From: Magnetococcales bacterium WMHbin3
GTDB lineage: Bacteria > Pseudomonadota > Magnetococcia > Magnetococcales > Magnetaquicoccaceae
Length of the DNA: 61,865 nucleotides
Reading direction: 5' to 3'
NCBI GenBank assembly: GCA_002753185.1
Contig: PDZX01000020.1
Span: 1 to 61,865 of the forward strand
Shown here: positions 1 to 8,840 of the stretch, in pieces
How positions within the stretch are numbered: position 1 is the stretch's first letter
Layout of the letters: every line of letters starts with the position of its first letter
Notes under the pieces: generated by a model
What the model was told of the DNA's origin: nothing
Seen by the model: only the letters and a program-made list of their open reading frames with translations
Database searches by the model: none
Program-made: the position numbers and the translations under genes

Positions 1-116
1 CCCTTCATGCGGGCTTTATCCAACTTCATCAGGTCGTTGGGGCAGATGTACATGCAGGCGGTCCGGTCCTGACCCTTGCAGCCGTCGCACTTGGCTTGGA
101 TGACAAAACTTGGCAT
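1..116 (-). CDS. aprB: Adenylylsulfate reductase beta subunit, N-terminal part
   Basis: The first 38 codons of a gene that runs off the left edge. The translation begins MPSFVIQAKCDGCKGQ and continues with a Cys-rich ferredoxin stretch, TACMYICPNDL, which is the typical start of AprB, the iron-sulfur subunit that passes electrons to or from AprA. AprBA interconverts sulfite plus AMP and APS in the cytoplasm. The gene lies 61 bp downstream of sat on the same strand, so the two are probably co-transcribed; aprA would be expected beyond the edge. In a sulfur oxidiser the pair would run in the sulfite-to-sulfate direction, but the sequence alone does not show direction. Confidence 0.9.
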   Translation of the reverse strand, partial: MPSFVIQAKCDGCKGQDRTACMYICPNDLMKLDKARMK

Positions 117-177
117 GACGATTTTACTCCTGTTTGATTTTATGGACACAAATTCAAGGATGCGCCTGCCGCGCGCA

Positions 178-1395
178 TCAGCCGGTGGCCGCCTTGTGCA
201 GCTTGACCTCCACCTTGTCCGCTTCGTTGAGGCTCGCGTAGTAGGCCTGGAGGATCTTGACCACTTCCGGGCGGCTGAATTCCGCCGGCGGCTGTTCGCC
301 CTCGGAGAGCATCTTGCGCAGCTTGGTGCCCGACAGCAAGAGACGGTCGTCCTTGCCGTGGGGGCAGGTCTTCATGGAGGCCATGCCCTGGCACTTGTAG
401 CAGTAGAAGGTCCAGTCGATCTTCAGGGGACGGGTGCGCAGGTCGGTTTCCGACACCTTGTCGAAGATGTGCTGGGCATCGAAGGGACCGTAATAATCCC
501 CCACGCCGGCGTGGTCGCGACCGACGATCAGATGGCTGCAACCGTAGTTCTGACGGAACACCGCGTGCAACAGGGCCTCGCGGGGACCGGCGTAGCGCAT
601 TTCCATGGGATAGCCGGCCTGGACGACCGTGTCCTTGACGAAATAATTCTCGGTCAGGGTATCGATCGCCTCGGCGCGCACCTCCGCCGGGATGTCGCCG
701 GCCTTGAGCTTGCCGAGGATCTGATGGATGAGCACGCCGTCCATGGTCTCGATGGCCACCTTGGCCAGATATTCGTGGGAGCGGTGCATGGGATTGCGGG
801 TCTGGAAGGCGGCGACCTGGCTCCAGCCCTTCTCCTCGAACAGGGCGCGGGTGTGATCGGGGCGCATGTAGATCGTGGAATACTTGCTCGGAAACTCGCC
901 TTCGGAGAGCACCTGCACCGTGCCGGCGATGTTGACCGCCTCCTGCTCCATGACCTTTTGCACGCCGGGGTGTTCCATGTCTTCGGTGCCGAAGACGCTG
1001 CGGCACTCCAGGCCCTTGTCGATGGCGTACTTTTCCGTCACCGTGATGATGCCCCGGATCTCGCCGCTCTCCTCGTCGATCAGCGCCGCTTCCTGGCCGA
1101 TCTTGAGGCTGTTGGCCTGTCCCTGGGTGGTGGAGAGGGTCACGGGAACCGGCCAGAAGACGCCATTGGCCAGTTTCATGTTCACACAGACGTTGTGCCA
1201 GTCTGCCTGACCCATGAAGCCATCGAGGGGGGTGAAGGCGCCGATGCCGAGCATGATCAGATCACAGGCCTCCCGCGAGGTCATTTTGATCTGGTCGAGA
1301 TCCTTGGCGCGGATCTTGGCTTCCTTGAGCGCATCGCCGGTCAAGAGCAGGGGCTTGAGTTCTCCACCGCCATGGGGGGGGACCAGTTTCGACAT
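178..1395 (-). CDS. sat: Sulfate adenylyltransferase (ATP sulfurylase)
   Basis: A 405-residue single-domain ATP sulfurylase interconverting APS plus pyrophosphate and ATP plus sulfate. Visible landmarks are [13 protein letters not shown] (the QxRNP...H nucleotide-binding motif), the [10 protein letters not shown] motif, and a C-terminal segment with four cysteines ([19 protein letters not shown]) typical of the dissimilatory homo-oligomeric form. The frame is open 13 codons further upstream, but the start at [10 protein letters not shown] has a well-placed GGAGAAATAC ribosome site and was chosen. It lies directly before aprB, so it most likely yields ATP from APS during sulfur oxidation. There is no fused APS kinase domain. 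Confidence 0.95.
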   Translation of the reverse strand: MSKLVPPHGGGELKPLLLTGDALKEAKIRAKDLDQIKMTSREACDLIMLGIGAFTPLDGFMGQADWHNVCVNMKLANGVFWPVPVTLSTTQGQANSLKIGQEAALIDEESGEIRGIITVTEKYAIDKGLECRSVFGTEDMEHPGVQKVMEQEAVNIAGTVQVLSEGEFPSKYSTIYMRPDHTRALFEEKGWSQVAAFQTRNPMHRSHEYLAKVAIETMDGVLIHQILGKLKAGDIPAEVRAEAIDTLTENYFVKDTVVQAGYPMEMRYAGPREALLHAVFRQNYGCSHLIVGRDHAGVGDYYGPFDAQHIFDKVSETDLRTRPLKIDWTFYCYKCQGMASMKTCPHGKDDRLLLSGTKLRKMLSEGEQPPAEFSRPEVVKILQAYYASLNEADKVEVKLHKAATG

Positions 1396-1430
1396 GTTTT
1401 GTATTTCTCCTTGGCAAAAAAACGGTTCGA

Positions 1431-2096
1431 TCAAAAACGAGTATTAAACTCGATATTATGTATAGCGCTGGCGAACGCCTCCAGCGCGCGACCCCGATGA
1501 CTCATAGAATCTTTCATACTGGCCGGCATTTCGGCGAAGGTGCGCTCATGTCCGTCGGGAATGAAGATGGGATCATAACCGAAGCCGTTGACCCCGCGCG
1601 CCTCGTGGCCGATGCGGCCTGCCACCGTGCCGGCGAAGAAGCGCAGGCTTCCGGCCGGGTCGGCCAGGGCCAGGACACATTCGAAGCGGGCGGCGCGTGA
1701 CGCCTCCGGGCGGCTGGCAAGCTCGGCGAGCAGCAGAGCCAGGTTGTCGGCATCGTTGGCATTCTCTCCGGCGTAGCGGGCGGAACGCACCCCTGGGGCG
1801 CCGTCCAGACCGTCCACCAGCAGGCCGGAGTCGTCGGCCAGGGCGATTTGTCCGCTGTGGCGCGCCACGGTCAGGGCCTTTTTGGCGGCATTGTCGCGAA
1901 ACGTGGCGGCGTCCTCCTCGACTTCCGGGCAGCCGGGAAAGTCGTCCAGCGTGAGCAACCGGGTCTCCTCCTGGCCGAGAACACGGCGGATCTCTTCCAT
2001 TTTCTTGCGATTGCGGGTGGCGAGGACCAGTTGTGACGGTGTTTTCGACAAGGCGGAAGCATCTTCGTAGGGGGTTTTGCGGACTGGCGACATCAT
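1431..2096 (-). CDS. rdgB: XTP/dITP diphosphatase (HAM1/RdgB family)
   Basis: A 221-residue Ham1-family pyrophosphatase that removes non-canonical purine nucleotides (ITP, XTP, dITP) from the pool. Seen: [14 protein letters not shown] near the N-terminus (the T/SxNxxK motif), [20 protein letters not shown] (substrate-binding SGL motif), and [12 protein letters not shown] near the C-terminus. The first 20 or so residues precede the conserved domain, so the true start could be slightly downstream. The stop codon is 35 bp before sat, so read-through into sat-apr is possible, though no functional link is known. Confidence 0.93.
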   Translation of the reverse strand: MMSPVRKTPYEDASALSKTPSQLVLATRNRKKMEEIRRVLGQEETRLLTLDDFPGCPEVEEDAATFRDNAAKKALTVARHSGQIALADDSGLLVDGLDGAPGVRSARYAGENANDADNLALLLAELASRPEASRAARFECVLALADPAGSLRFFAGTVAGRIGHEARGVNGFGYDPIFIPDGHERTFAEMPASMKDSMSHRGRALEAFASAIHNIEFNTRF

Positions 2097-2158
2097 GCCC
2101 TGGCACAGGTTGGCATGTCAAGAAATAAAAAAAATTTTTTCTCACAAGGTCGAGCTTA

Positions 2159-3676
2159 TCAGCAGGTGACCTCGGCCAGGGTGATGTCGTCCTGCTGCTC
2201 CTGTCCCTGACGATGCTGTTCGAGGGTGACGAGGATCCGTTCCAGGGGGAGATCCTCGGCGAGCATGCGGGTCAGGAAGGCTTCGAGTCCCTGGAAGTCG
2301 AACGGCTCCTCCTCCGGGTTCTTGTCCTCGATGATCCCGTCGGAGAAAAGAAAGATGCGGTCTCCGGGCTGCAGGTGGAGGATGCGTCCGGGTTTGACGG
2401 GCATGTCGCGGATCCCCCTGGGGAGGTTTTCGGAGTGGAGCCGTTCGAGGATGCGGTCGTCCCGGTAGACGAGGATGTCCGGGATGCTGCAATTCCAGGT
2501 GGTCATGCGGGCGCGATCCGGTTCGATCTCCACGAAGCCTGCGGCCAGGAACATATCCGTGGGCATGGAGATGGTGATTTTCCGGTTGATTTCGTCGATG
2601 ATGCGTGTCATGGGGAGATTCTGGGCGGTCATGTCGTAGAAGAGGGAGGTGACCATGGGTCCGCCGAGGGCGGCCTGCAGTCCGTGACCGGTGAAATCTC
2701 CGAGCATGACGTGTTGGGCGCCGTCGGGACGGCGGGCGGCCAGCAGCAGGTCGCCGTAGGTTCTCTCCACCGGTTCGATGACGTAACGCAGGCGGTACGG
2801 GTCGAAATGGGCGGAGGCGCGCATTTTGGTGAGGATGACCTCGATGATTTCCCGTTCCCTGGAGAGCAGGTCGCGGTGTTTGCGGATCTCCTCCAACTGT
2901 TCCAGGTATTCGAGATTTTGGGTGATGCGGCAGAAGAACTCTTCCGGGAGGAAGGGTTTGCGCATGAAGTCGTTGGCGCCCGATTTGAGGAAACGGGCGG
3001 GAAGGGAGGGTTCGTCCTCGGAGGAGAGGCCGATGATGGCCATCTCTTCCCGTCTGCGGAAGGTGCGGATTCTGGCGGTGAGTTCGTCGCCGTTCATGCC
3101 GGGCATGTAGTAGTCGGTGATGACGAGGCGGATGTCCGGTTGGTGTTCGAGGATGTCGATGGCCTGTTCGCCGCACTCCGCCTCCAGGACGATGAACTGG
3201 TAGGTATGGAGCATTTGCGCGGCGAGGTGGCGTGCGATTTTGGAGTCATCAACCAGGAGGACCTCGATGGATTGATTTTTCAGGATGCGCCGGATCAGTT
3301 GGAGCATGGCCATCAGGCTGGCGGGGTTGTTCTTGACGACGAAATCGATGACGTGCTGGTTGAGGAGCGCGACGCGCATGGATTCGTCGTACGCCTCGGC
3401 GAAGAGGATGGAGGCGACGCCGCGTCCCGATATGGCGCGCAGGGACTGGTCATGTCTGGCGTCCGGCAGGTTGGGGTCGAGGATGGCCAGGGTGTATCCT
3501 TGGGGATTGGCGTCGATCCGTTCCAGCGCCTCGTGCAGGGTGCCCGCGATATCGGACGGCAGCCCGATCAGCGCCCGGATGAAGCGACGCAACGCCACGG
3601 CCAGCATCCGCGCGTCCTCCACGATCAGGATGCGGGGTTCCTGGGATTTGGGCTGCGTTTCGGTCATGGCAATCAT
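2159..3676 (-). CDS. Double-receiver response regulator with SpoIIE-type PP2C phosphatase output
   Basis: 505 residues with two N-terminal receiver domains. The first begins ILIVEDARM with phospho-Asp in LAILDPNLPD. The second begins VLLVDDSKIARHL with Asp in LVITDYYMPGMNG and Lys in GANDFMRKPF. A short coiled linker follows, then a SpoIIE/PP2C serine phosphatase domain (YGDLLLAARRPDG, LGDFTGHGLQAALGG, LFSDGIIEDKN, QQDDITLAEV) with its metal-binding Asp residues in place. Family knowledge: such proteins usually dephosphorylate an anti-sigma-factor antagonist in a partner-switching pathway. No kinase, anti-sigma or STAS gene lies next to it, so its target is unknown. The start could equally be the ATG at 3667. 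Confidence 0.85.
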   Translation of the reverse strand: MIAMTETQPKSQEPRILIVEDARMLAVALRRFIRALIGLPSDIAGTLHEALERIDANPQGYTLAILDPNLPDARHDQSLRAISGRGVASILFAEAYDESMRVALLNQHVIDFVVKNNPASLMAMLQLIRRILKNQSIEVLLVDDSKIARHLAAQMLHTYQFIVLEAECGEQAIDILEHQPDIRLVITDYYMPGMNGDELTARIRTFRRREEMAIIGLSSEDEPSLPARFLKSGANDFMRKPFLPEEFFCRITQNLEYLEQLEEIRKHRDLLSREREIIEVILTKMRASAHFDPYRLRYVIEPVERTYGDLLLAARRPDGAQHVMLGDFTGHGLQAALGGPMVTSLFYDMTAQNLPMTRIIDEINRKITISMPTDMFLAAGFVEIEPDRARMTTWNCSIPDILVYRDDRILERLHSENLPRGIRDMPVKPGRILHLQPGDRIFLFSDGIIEDKNPEEEPFDFQGLEAFLTRMLAEDLPLERILVTLEQHRQGQEQQDDITLAEVTC

Positions 3677-3694
3677 ACCGCATACCGGGCGAGG

Positions 3695-3725
3695 GTTTTT
3701 TTGTCATGATTTCGTTTTTTTGTCA
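3695..3725. repeat. Two direct copies of a 12-bp T-rich site upstream of the PP2C regulator
   Basis: The 12-mer GTTTTTTTGTCA occurs at 3695-3706 and again at 3714-3725, a 19-bp period, with a further GTCA at 3729. It lies 19 bp upstream of the minus-strand regulator start. Spacing near two helical turns suggests an operator or UP-type element, but this is inference from position only. Confidence 0.35.
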
Positions 3726-3881
3726 CATTGTCAAGGCGGGCGTGGCGCCTGGGGTGATTGGGGTGAAGAATTGCAGGGGAAGCCTTTGGAAAATTGTTGC
3801 AATTGTCTGGACAATATGCATTAAAATGTTCTGGCATGAATCATTTTCAAACCAATAACAAAATCAGTTGCTCGCATTTCC

Positions 3882-4391
3882 GTGAGCAATGGTTGTATCG
3901 GGAGATCCTCGCGACCAAAGGAATACAAGGGCAGGAGATGGGACAAGCCGTGGAAAATCGCCGGAGTGACGTTGGCATACCTGCACGCCAGGCAGACCCG
4001 CAGGCGCATGGACGAGCGCCTGACCGTCAAATGGCTGCTGATCCGCAACCTTTACCATGGCGGTTTCACCCGGCAGCAGGTGATCGACCTGATTCACTTC
4101 ATCGACTGGGTGCTGCATTTGCCCAAGAAACTCGATTTCCGCTTGCGAGAAAAGATCGTTGCTTTCGAGGAGAGTCAAAAAATGCCATACATGTCGAGCA
4201 TTGAACGAATCGGACTGGAAACGGGCCTGCAGCAGGGGCAGGCCGCATTGCTCCTCCAATTACTCCAGGAGCGCTTCGGACTGCTGCCGGAGCCGGTGCA
4301 ACAACAGGTGACCGCCGCCAAAATCGACGAAATCAAGGTTTGGGCCAGCAAAATCTTCAAGGCCGATTCATTGCAGGCGGTTTTTCGCTGA
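3882..4391 (+). pseudogene. 3' remnant of an Rpn-family nuclease/putative transposase gene (DUF4351 tail)
   Basis: The frame carries the C-terminal half of the Rpn (PD-(D/E)XK recombination-promoting nuclease) family: VTLAYLHARQTRR, then FTRQQVIDLIHFIDWVLHLP, and a DUF4351-like helical tail (ERFGLLPEPVQQQV). The N-terminal nuclease domain is absent: residues before VTLAYLH do not resemble the family, and nothing matching is visible in the other frames of 3700-3960. The remnant is therefore 5'-truncated and probably not translated as a functional protein. Its 3' end overlaps the end of the converging outer-membrane factor gene by 35 bp. Intact members are usually about 300 residues and occur in many dispersed copies. 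Confidence 0.65.
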
Positions 4392-5793
4392 TGTCTTGCG
4401 CGGGGTCGCGCGGTGCGTCGGAAAAACGGCCCGCGCAGTTCTTGAGCAGTTGCAAAACAGCCAATACCCGGCGCTGATGCAGATCCACCGCGCCACGCTC
4501 GGCGGCGATCTCGGTGGTGCGCGCCACGATCACGTTCAGGGAACTGGCGGTTCCGGCGCCGTATTGATGCTCGGCGATCTCCCGGCTGCGGCGCGCCGCC
4601 TCCAGGGCCGCATGCTGTTCCTCCGCCTCCCTCTCCAGCAGACGCGCCGTGGCCAGATCGTCCTCCACCTCCTGAAAGGCGGTCAACACAACCTGCCGGT
4701 ATTGCGCCTCGGCCTGCTCCAGGCCCGCCCTGGCCTGCGCGAGGGCCGCCTTTCTCTGGCCGCTGTCCAGCAACGAAAACGCCAGGGACGGACCCAAAGA
4801 CCAGTACCGGTTGGGGAGACGGATCAACTGCTCCAGCACCCCGCCCTTGTACCCCCCTTCCGCGCCCAGATTCAATGCCGGAAAAAAGGCGACCCGCGCC
4901 ACGCCGATCTGGGCATTGGCCACCGCCACCCGCCGCTCGGCGGCCGCGATGTCGGGCCGGCTCTCCAACACCCTGGAAGGAATCAGATTCGGCGCGCGCG
5001 GCACGGCCGGGAGTGCCTTGCCCTCCGGCCAGGGCGCCACCTGCAACGTGGTCTTGCCGGTCAGCATGGCCAGGTGATGCTCCAGTCGGGCGCGCTGCAA
5101 ATCCACCTCGATGGCCTGGGCGCGCAGGTTTTGCAACTGGGTCCTGGCCTGCTCCACATCCAGCCGTGCCGCAACACCCGCCTCATGGCGGGTTTCCGTC
5201 AACCGCAAAAACCGTCCCGACTCCCCGATCGCCTTGCGCAGCAGCTCCAGATGCCGATCCGCAGCGCGCAACTGCCAGTAGACCTGCGCCAGCAACGCTT
5301 GTGCGCTGAGACGGGCGGAGGCCAGATCCTCGCCGCTGGCCGCGAATTTGGCCTCCGCCCCCTCCACGCCGCGCCGCAAGCGGCCCCACAAATCCACTTC
5401 CCAGCTCGCACTGCCCGCCACCCCGTAGCGGGTGGTGTACGCCTTGCCCGTGGCCGCGCGGCTTTCCGTGGCGGACAGGCCCAGGGTGGGCAGCATGGCC
5501 TGGGTGGCGCTCTCCATCACGGCCCGTGCCGACCGGTATTGCGCCTCGGCGACCTGGATGTCGGCGTTGCCGATGGTCACCATCTCCTCCAGCCGGTCCA
5601 GTTCCGGATCCGCCATCACCCGCCACCAGGCCGCGTCGGGGGACGCGGGCTGGGCCGGCTGCCAGTCGCCGGCCGCGCCGAACCGCTCCGGAATCGCCAT
5701 CTCCGGGCGTCGGTACTCCGGTCCCGCCTTGGCGCAGGCGGTCAAGGCCAGCAGGCATGCCAGCGCCGGGATCATTCGGGTTCTGTTCGCCAT
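4357..5793 (-). CDS. RND-type outer-membrane factor lipoprotein (NodT/OprM family)
   Basis: 478 residues. The signal sequence with lipobox (MIPALACLLALTAC) predicts lipidation at the Cys about 19 residues in. Two TolC-type repeats follow, with the conserved SWEVDLWGRLRRGVE and SRPDIAAAERRV segments, ending in HQRRVLAVLQLLKNCAG. Role: a trimeric outer-membrane channel for tripartite efflux. The start MANRTRM has an AAGGAGAAGACG ribosome site; an ATG 21 bp upstream overlaps the pump stop codon but lacks one. The last 25 or so residues (APRDPAQDISEKPP) run into the Rpn remnant and look non-native. The RND gene is immediately upstream. Confidence 0.93.
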   Translation of the reverse strand: MANRTRMIPALACLLALTACAKAGPEYRRPEMAIPERFGAAGDWQPAQPASPDAAWWRVMADPELDRLEEMVTIGNADIQVAEAQYRSARAVMESATQAMLPTLGLSATESRAATGKAYTTRYGVAGSASWEVDLWGRLRRGVEGAEAKFAASGEDLASARLSAQALLAQVYWQLRAADRHLELLRKAIGESGRFLRLTETRHEAGVAARLDVEQARTQLQNLRAQAIEVDLQRARLEHHLAMLTGKTTLQVAPWPEGKALPAVPRAPNLIPSRVLESRPDIAAAERRVAVANAQIGVARVAFFPALNLGAEGGYKGGVLEQLIRLPNRYWSLGPSLAFSLLDSGQRKAALAQARAGLEQAEAQYRQVVLTAFQEVEDDLATARLLEREAEEQHAALEAARRSREIAEHQYGAGTASSLNVIVARTTEIAAERGAVDLHQRRVLAVLQLLKNCAGRFSDAPRDPAQDISEKPPAMNRP

Positions 5794-5810
5794 CGTCTTC
5801 TCCTTGGTCT

Positions 5811-8800
5811 TCATCGGCGCTGCCAGCGGTCCAGAACCATATAAACCACCGGCACCGTATAAAGGGTCAACACCTGACTGACCATCAGCCCCCCGATCAT
5901 GGCGATCCCCAGCGGGGCGCGCAGCTCCGCCCCGTCGCCGGTGCCCAGGGCCAGCGGAATGGCCGCGCCCACCGCCGCCAGGGTGGTCATCAGAATGGGA
6001 CGGAACCGGACATGGCAGGCCCGATAGATGGCCTGCGCCGCTGTCATGGCGTGGCGCTTGCGCAAATCGATGGCCAGGTCGATCATGATGATCGCGTTCT
6101 TCTTGACGATCCCAATCAATAAAAAGACCCCGATCAGGGCGATGATGCCGAACTCCTGGCCGAAGGCCTCCAGGGCCAGCAATGCCCCCACCCCTGCCGA
6201 CGGCAGGGTGGAGAGGATGGTGAGGGGATGGAGCAGGTTTTCGTACAGCACCCCCAGCACGATATAGATGGTGACCAGGGCCGCCAGGACCAGCCAGGGC
6301 TGGTTGGCCAGCGAATCCTGGAACACCTTGGCCGTGCCTTGAAAGCTCCCCATCACCGTGGCGGGAACCCGCAGTTCGCTCATGGCGCGTTCGATGGCGG
6401 CGCCGGCCCGACCCAGGGAGACCCCCGGCGGGAGGTTGAAGCTGATGGTCGTCGCCGGAAAGCCCGCCTGATGGTTCACCGCCAGGGGCGCGCTGCCGCG
6501 TTCCAGGCTGGCGAAGGCGGGCAGCGGGACGCGCGCCCCGCCGGGAGAGACGATCTCCAGGGAACGCAAGACCTCCGGACCCTGTTGCCAGGCATCGTCC
6601 AGCTCCAGCACCACCCGGTATTGATTGAGGGGGTTGTGGATGGTGGCGATCTGACGCTGCCCGAAGGCGTCGTTGAGGGTGGAACCGATGAGACGCATGG
6701 GCAGGCCCAGCCGGGTGGCGGCGTCCCGGTCGATCTTCAGGTTGGTCTGCATCCCCTGGTCCTGCTGATCGGTATTGACGTCCGCCAGTTCCGGCAGCCG
6801 CGCCAGGGCCTGACGGATGGGATCCTCCCAGGCGCGCAGCTCTTCCAGGGAGTCGGCCTGGAGGGTGTATTGATACTGGGCGCCGCTGGAACGACCGCCC
6901 ATGCGGACATCCTGCACCGGATGGAGGGTCAGCCTGGCCCCGGGCACATGGGCCAGCCGTTCCCGGAGCCGGGCCATGACCCGGTCCATGGGGATATCGC
7001 GTTGCCGCAGCGGCTCGAGGGAGACGAACAGCATCGCGGAGTTGCGCTGTCCGCCGCCGGTGAAGCCGGTGACCGACTCCACCGCCGGATCCTGGCGGAT
7101 CAGGGCGATCATGGCGGTGATCTTGCCCCGCAGGGAGTGAAAGGAGATCCCCTGATCGGCCTGGACGTGGCCCACCAGTCTGCCGGTATCCTGCTGGGGA
7201 AAGAATCCCTTGCGCGCGTTCGTATAGAGATGGACATTCAGGGCGATGGTGCCGGCCAGCAGCAGCAGCATGAACCCGGCGTGGCGCAGGGACCAGGCCA
7301 GGCCGCGCCGGTAGCCGGCCAGCAGGCGCGCGCCGATGCGTCCGCCGACGGGTCTGGGATCCCTGACCAGCAGGCGGGCGCAGAGCATGGGGGTGACGGT
7401 GAGCGACACCACCATGGAGATCAGGATGGCCGCCGACAGGGTGACGGCGAACTCCCGGAAGAGCCGGCCAACGATCCCGCCCATGAGCAGAATGGGAAGA
7501 AAAACCGCCACCAGGGAGAGGCTGATGGAGACCACGGTGAAGCCGATCTCCCGCGCCCCGCGCAGGGCCGCGCCGATGGGGGGCCGGCCCGCCTCGATGT
7601 GGCGGACGATGTTTTCCAGCACCACGATGGCATCGTCCACCACGAAGCCGGTGGCGATGGTGAGGGCCATCAGGGAGAGGTTGTTGAGGCTGAAGCCGGC
7701 CAGGTGCATGACCGCGAAGGCCCCGATCAGGGAGACCGGGACCACGATGCTGGGGATCAGCGCGGCTTTCAGGCGACGCAGGAACAAAAAGACCACCGCC
7801 ACCACCAGGATGGCGGAGAGGATCAGGTTGCGTTCCACTTCCCGCAGGGAAGCGCGGATCATGGGGGTGCGGTCGGCGGCCACCGCGAGGTCCATGCCGG
7901 CGGGGATGGTGGCCCGCAGGTGGGGCAGGAGCGCCTTGACCCGATCCACGGTGGCGATGATGTTGGCCCCCGGCTGGCGGTAGAGGATCAGCAGGACGGC
8001 CCTGCGATCGTTGGCCACGCCGAAGTGGCGGATGTCCTGGACCCCGTCGCTCACCCGCGCGACATCCTCCAGACGCAGGGCGGCGCCGTTGTTCCAGCGC
8101 AGCAGCAGGGGCCGGTAGTCCACGGCGCGGTTGGCCTGATCGTTGGCGAGGATCCGCCAGGAGCGGGAGTCGTCCTCCACCACCCCCAGCGGTCGGTTGG
8201 CGAAGGCGGCGACCACGGCGGTACGGACCGCTTCCGGTCCCAGGCCGATGTGGCTGGCGCGGTCGGGATCCAGGTCGATGCGCACTGCCGGCAATGCCCC
8301 GCCGCCGATGGTGACCTGGCCGATGCCGTCCACCTGCGCCAGGCGCTGGGCCAGGATGGTGGAGGCGGCGTCGTACAGGTGGCCGGTGGTCAGCGTATCC
8401 GAGGCGAGGGTCAGGAGCATGATCGGCGCGTCCGCCGGGTTGACCTTGCGGTAGGTGGGATTGGTGGGCATGGCAGAGGGCAGCAGGGTGCGGGCGGCGT
8501 TGATCCCCGCCTGCACCTCGCGGGCGGCGCCGTTGATGTCGCGGCTCAGGTCGAATTGCAGCGTGACCCGTGTGCTGCCCAGACCGCTGGACGAGGTGAT
8601 TTCGTTGACCCCGGCGATGCGGCCCAACACCCGTTCCAAGGGCGTGGCCACGGTGGCCGCCATGGTTTCCGGGCTGGCCCCTGGCAGGGAGGCCTGCACC
8701 GAGATGGTGGGAAAATCCACCTGGGGCAAGGGCGCGACTGGCAACGCGGCAAAGGCCAGCAGCCCCGCCAGGGTGATCCCCAGGGTGAGCAGCACGGTGG

Positions 8801-8840
8801 CCACCGGCCGATGGATGAAGGGGCGCGAGAGGTTCAGCAT
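5811..8840 (-). CDS. RND multidrug efflux pump, HAE1/MdtC-like permease
   Basis: 1009 residues, the usual length for the family. The N-terminus MLNLSRPFIHRPVATVLL is the standard first transmembrane segment. The proton-relay pair is seen in GFVVDDAIVVLENI in TM4, and the second half carries NQPWLVLAALVTIYIVLG and LIGVFLLIGIVKKNAIIMID. By family, a proton-driven inner-membrane exporter of hydrophobic drugs, detergents or envelope lipids, closest in motif style to MdtB/MdtC. The start overlaps the upstream ACD-like stop by 7 bp, which suggests translational coupling. The outer-membrane channel follows 17 bp downstream. No membrane-fusion adaptor gene is in this operon; an HAE1 pump would need one encoded elsewhere. 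Confidence 0.93.
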   Translation of the reverse strand: MLNLSRPFIHRPVATVLLTLGITLAGLLAFAALPVAPLPQVDFPTISVQASLPGASPETMAATVATPLERVLGRIAGVNEITSSSGLGSTRVTLQFDLSRDINGAAREVQAGINAARTLLPSAMPTNPTYRKVNPADAPIMLLTLASDTLTTGHLYDAASTILAQRLAQVDGIGQVTIGGGALPAVRIDLDPDRASHIGLGPEAVRTAVVAAFANRPLGVVEDDSRSWRILANDQANRAVDYRPLLLRWNNGAALRLEDVARVSDGVQDIRHFGVANDRRAVLLILYRQPGANIIATVDRVKALLPHLRATIPAGMDLAVAADRTPMIRASLREVERNLILSAILVVAVVFLFLRRLKAALIPSIVVPVSLIGAFAVMHLAGFSLNNLSLMALTIATGFVVDDAIVVLENIVRHIEAGRPPIGAALRGAREIGFTVVSISLSLVAVFLPILLMGGIVGRLFREFAVTLSAAILISMVVSLTVTPMLCARLLVRDPRPVGGRIGARLLAGYRRGLAWSLRHAGFMLLLLAGTIALNVHLYTNARKGFFPQQDTGRLVGHVQADQGISFHSLRGKITAMIALIRQDPAVESVTGFTGGGQRNSAMLFVSLEPLRQRDIPMDRVMARLRERLAHVPGARLTLHPVQDVRMGGRSSGAQYQYTLQADSLEELRAWEDPIRQALARLPELADVNTDQQDQGMQTNLKIDRDAATRLGLPMRLIGSTLNDAFGQRQIATIHNPLNQYRVVLELDDAWQQGPEVLRSLEIVSPGGARVPLPAFASLERGSAPLAVNHQAGFPATTISFNLPPGVSLGRAGAAIERAMSELRVPATVMGSFQGTAKVFQDSLANQPWLVLAALVTIYIVLGVLYENLLHPLTILSTLPSAGVGALLALEAFGQEFGIIALIGVFLLIGIVKKNAIIMIDLAIDLRKRHAMTAAQAIYRACHVRFRPILMTTLAAVGAAIPLALGTGDGAELRAPLGIAMIGGLMVSQVLTLYTVPVVYMVLDRWQRR

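Noticed and set aside
2093..2121. TTGACA upstream of rdgB as a promoter
   Set aside because: A good -35 lies at 2116-2121 on the minus strand, but the -10 position would fall on the start codon and reads poorly (GCATGA).
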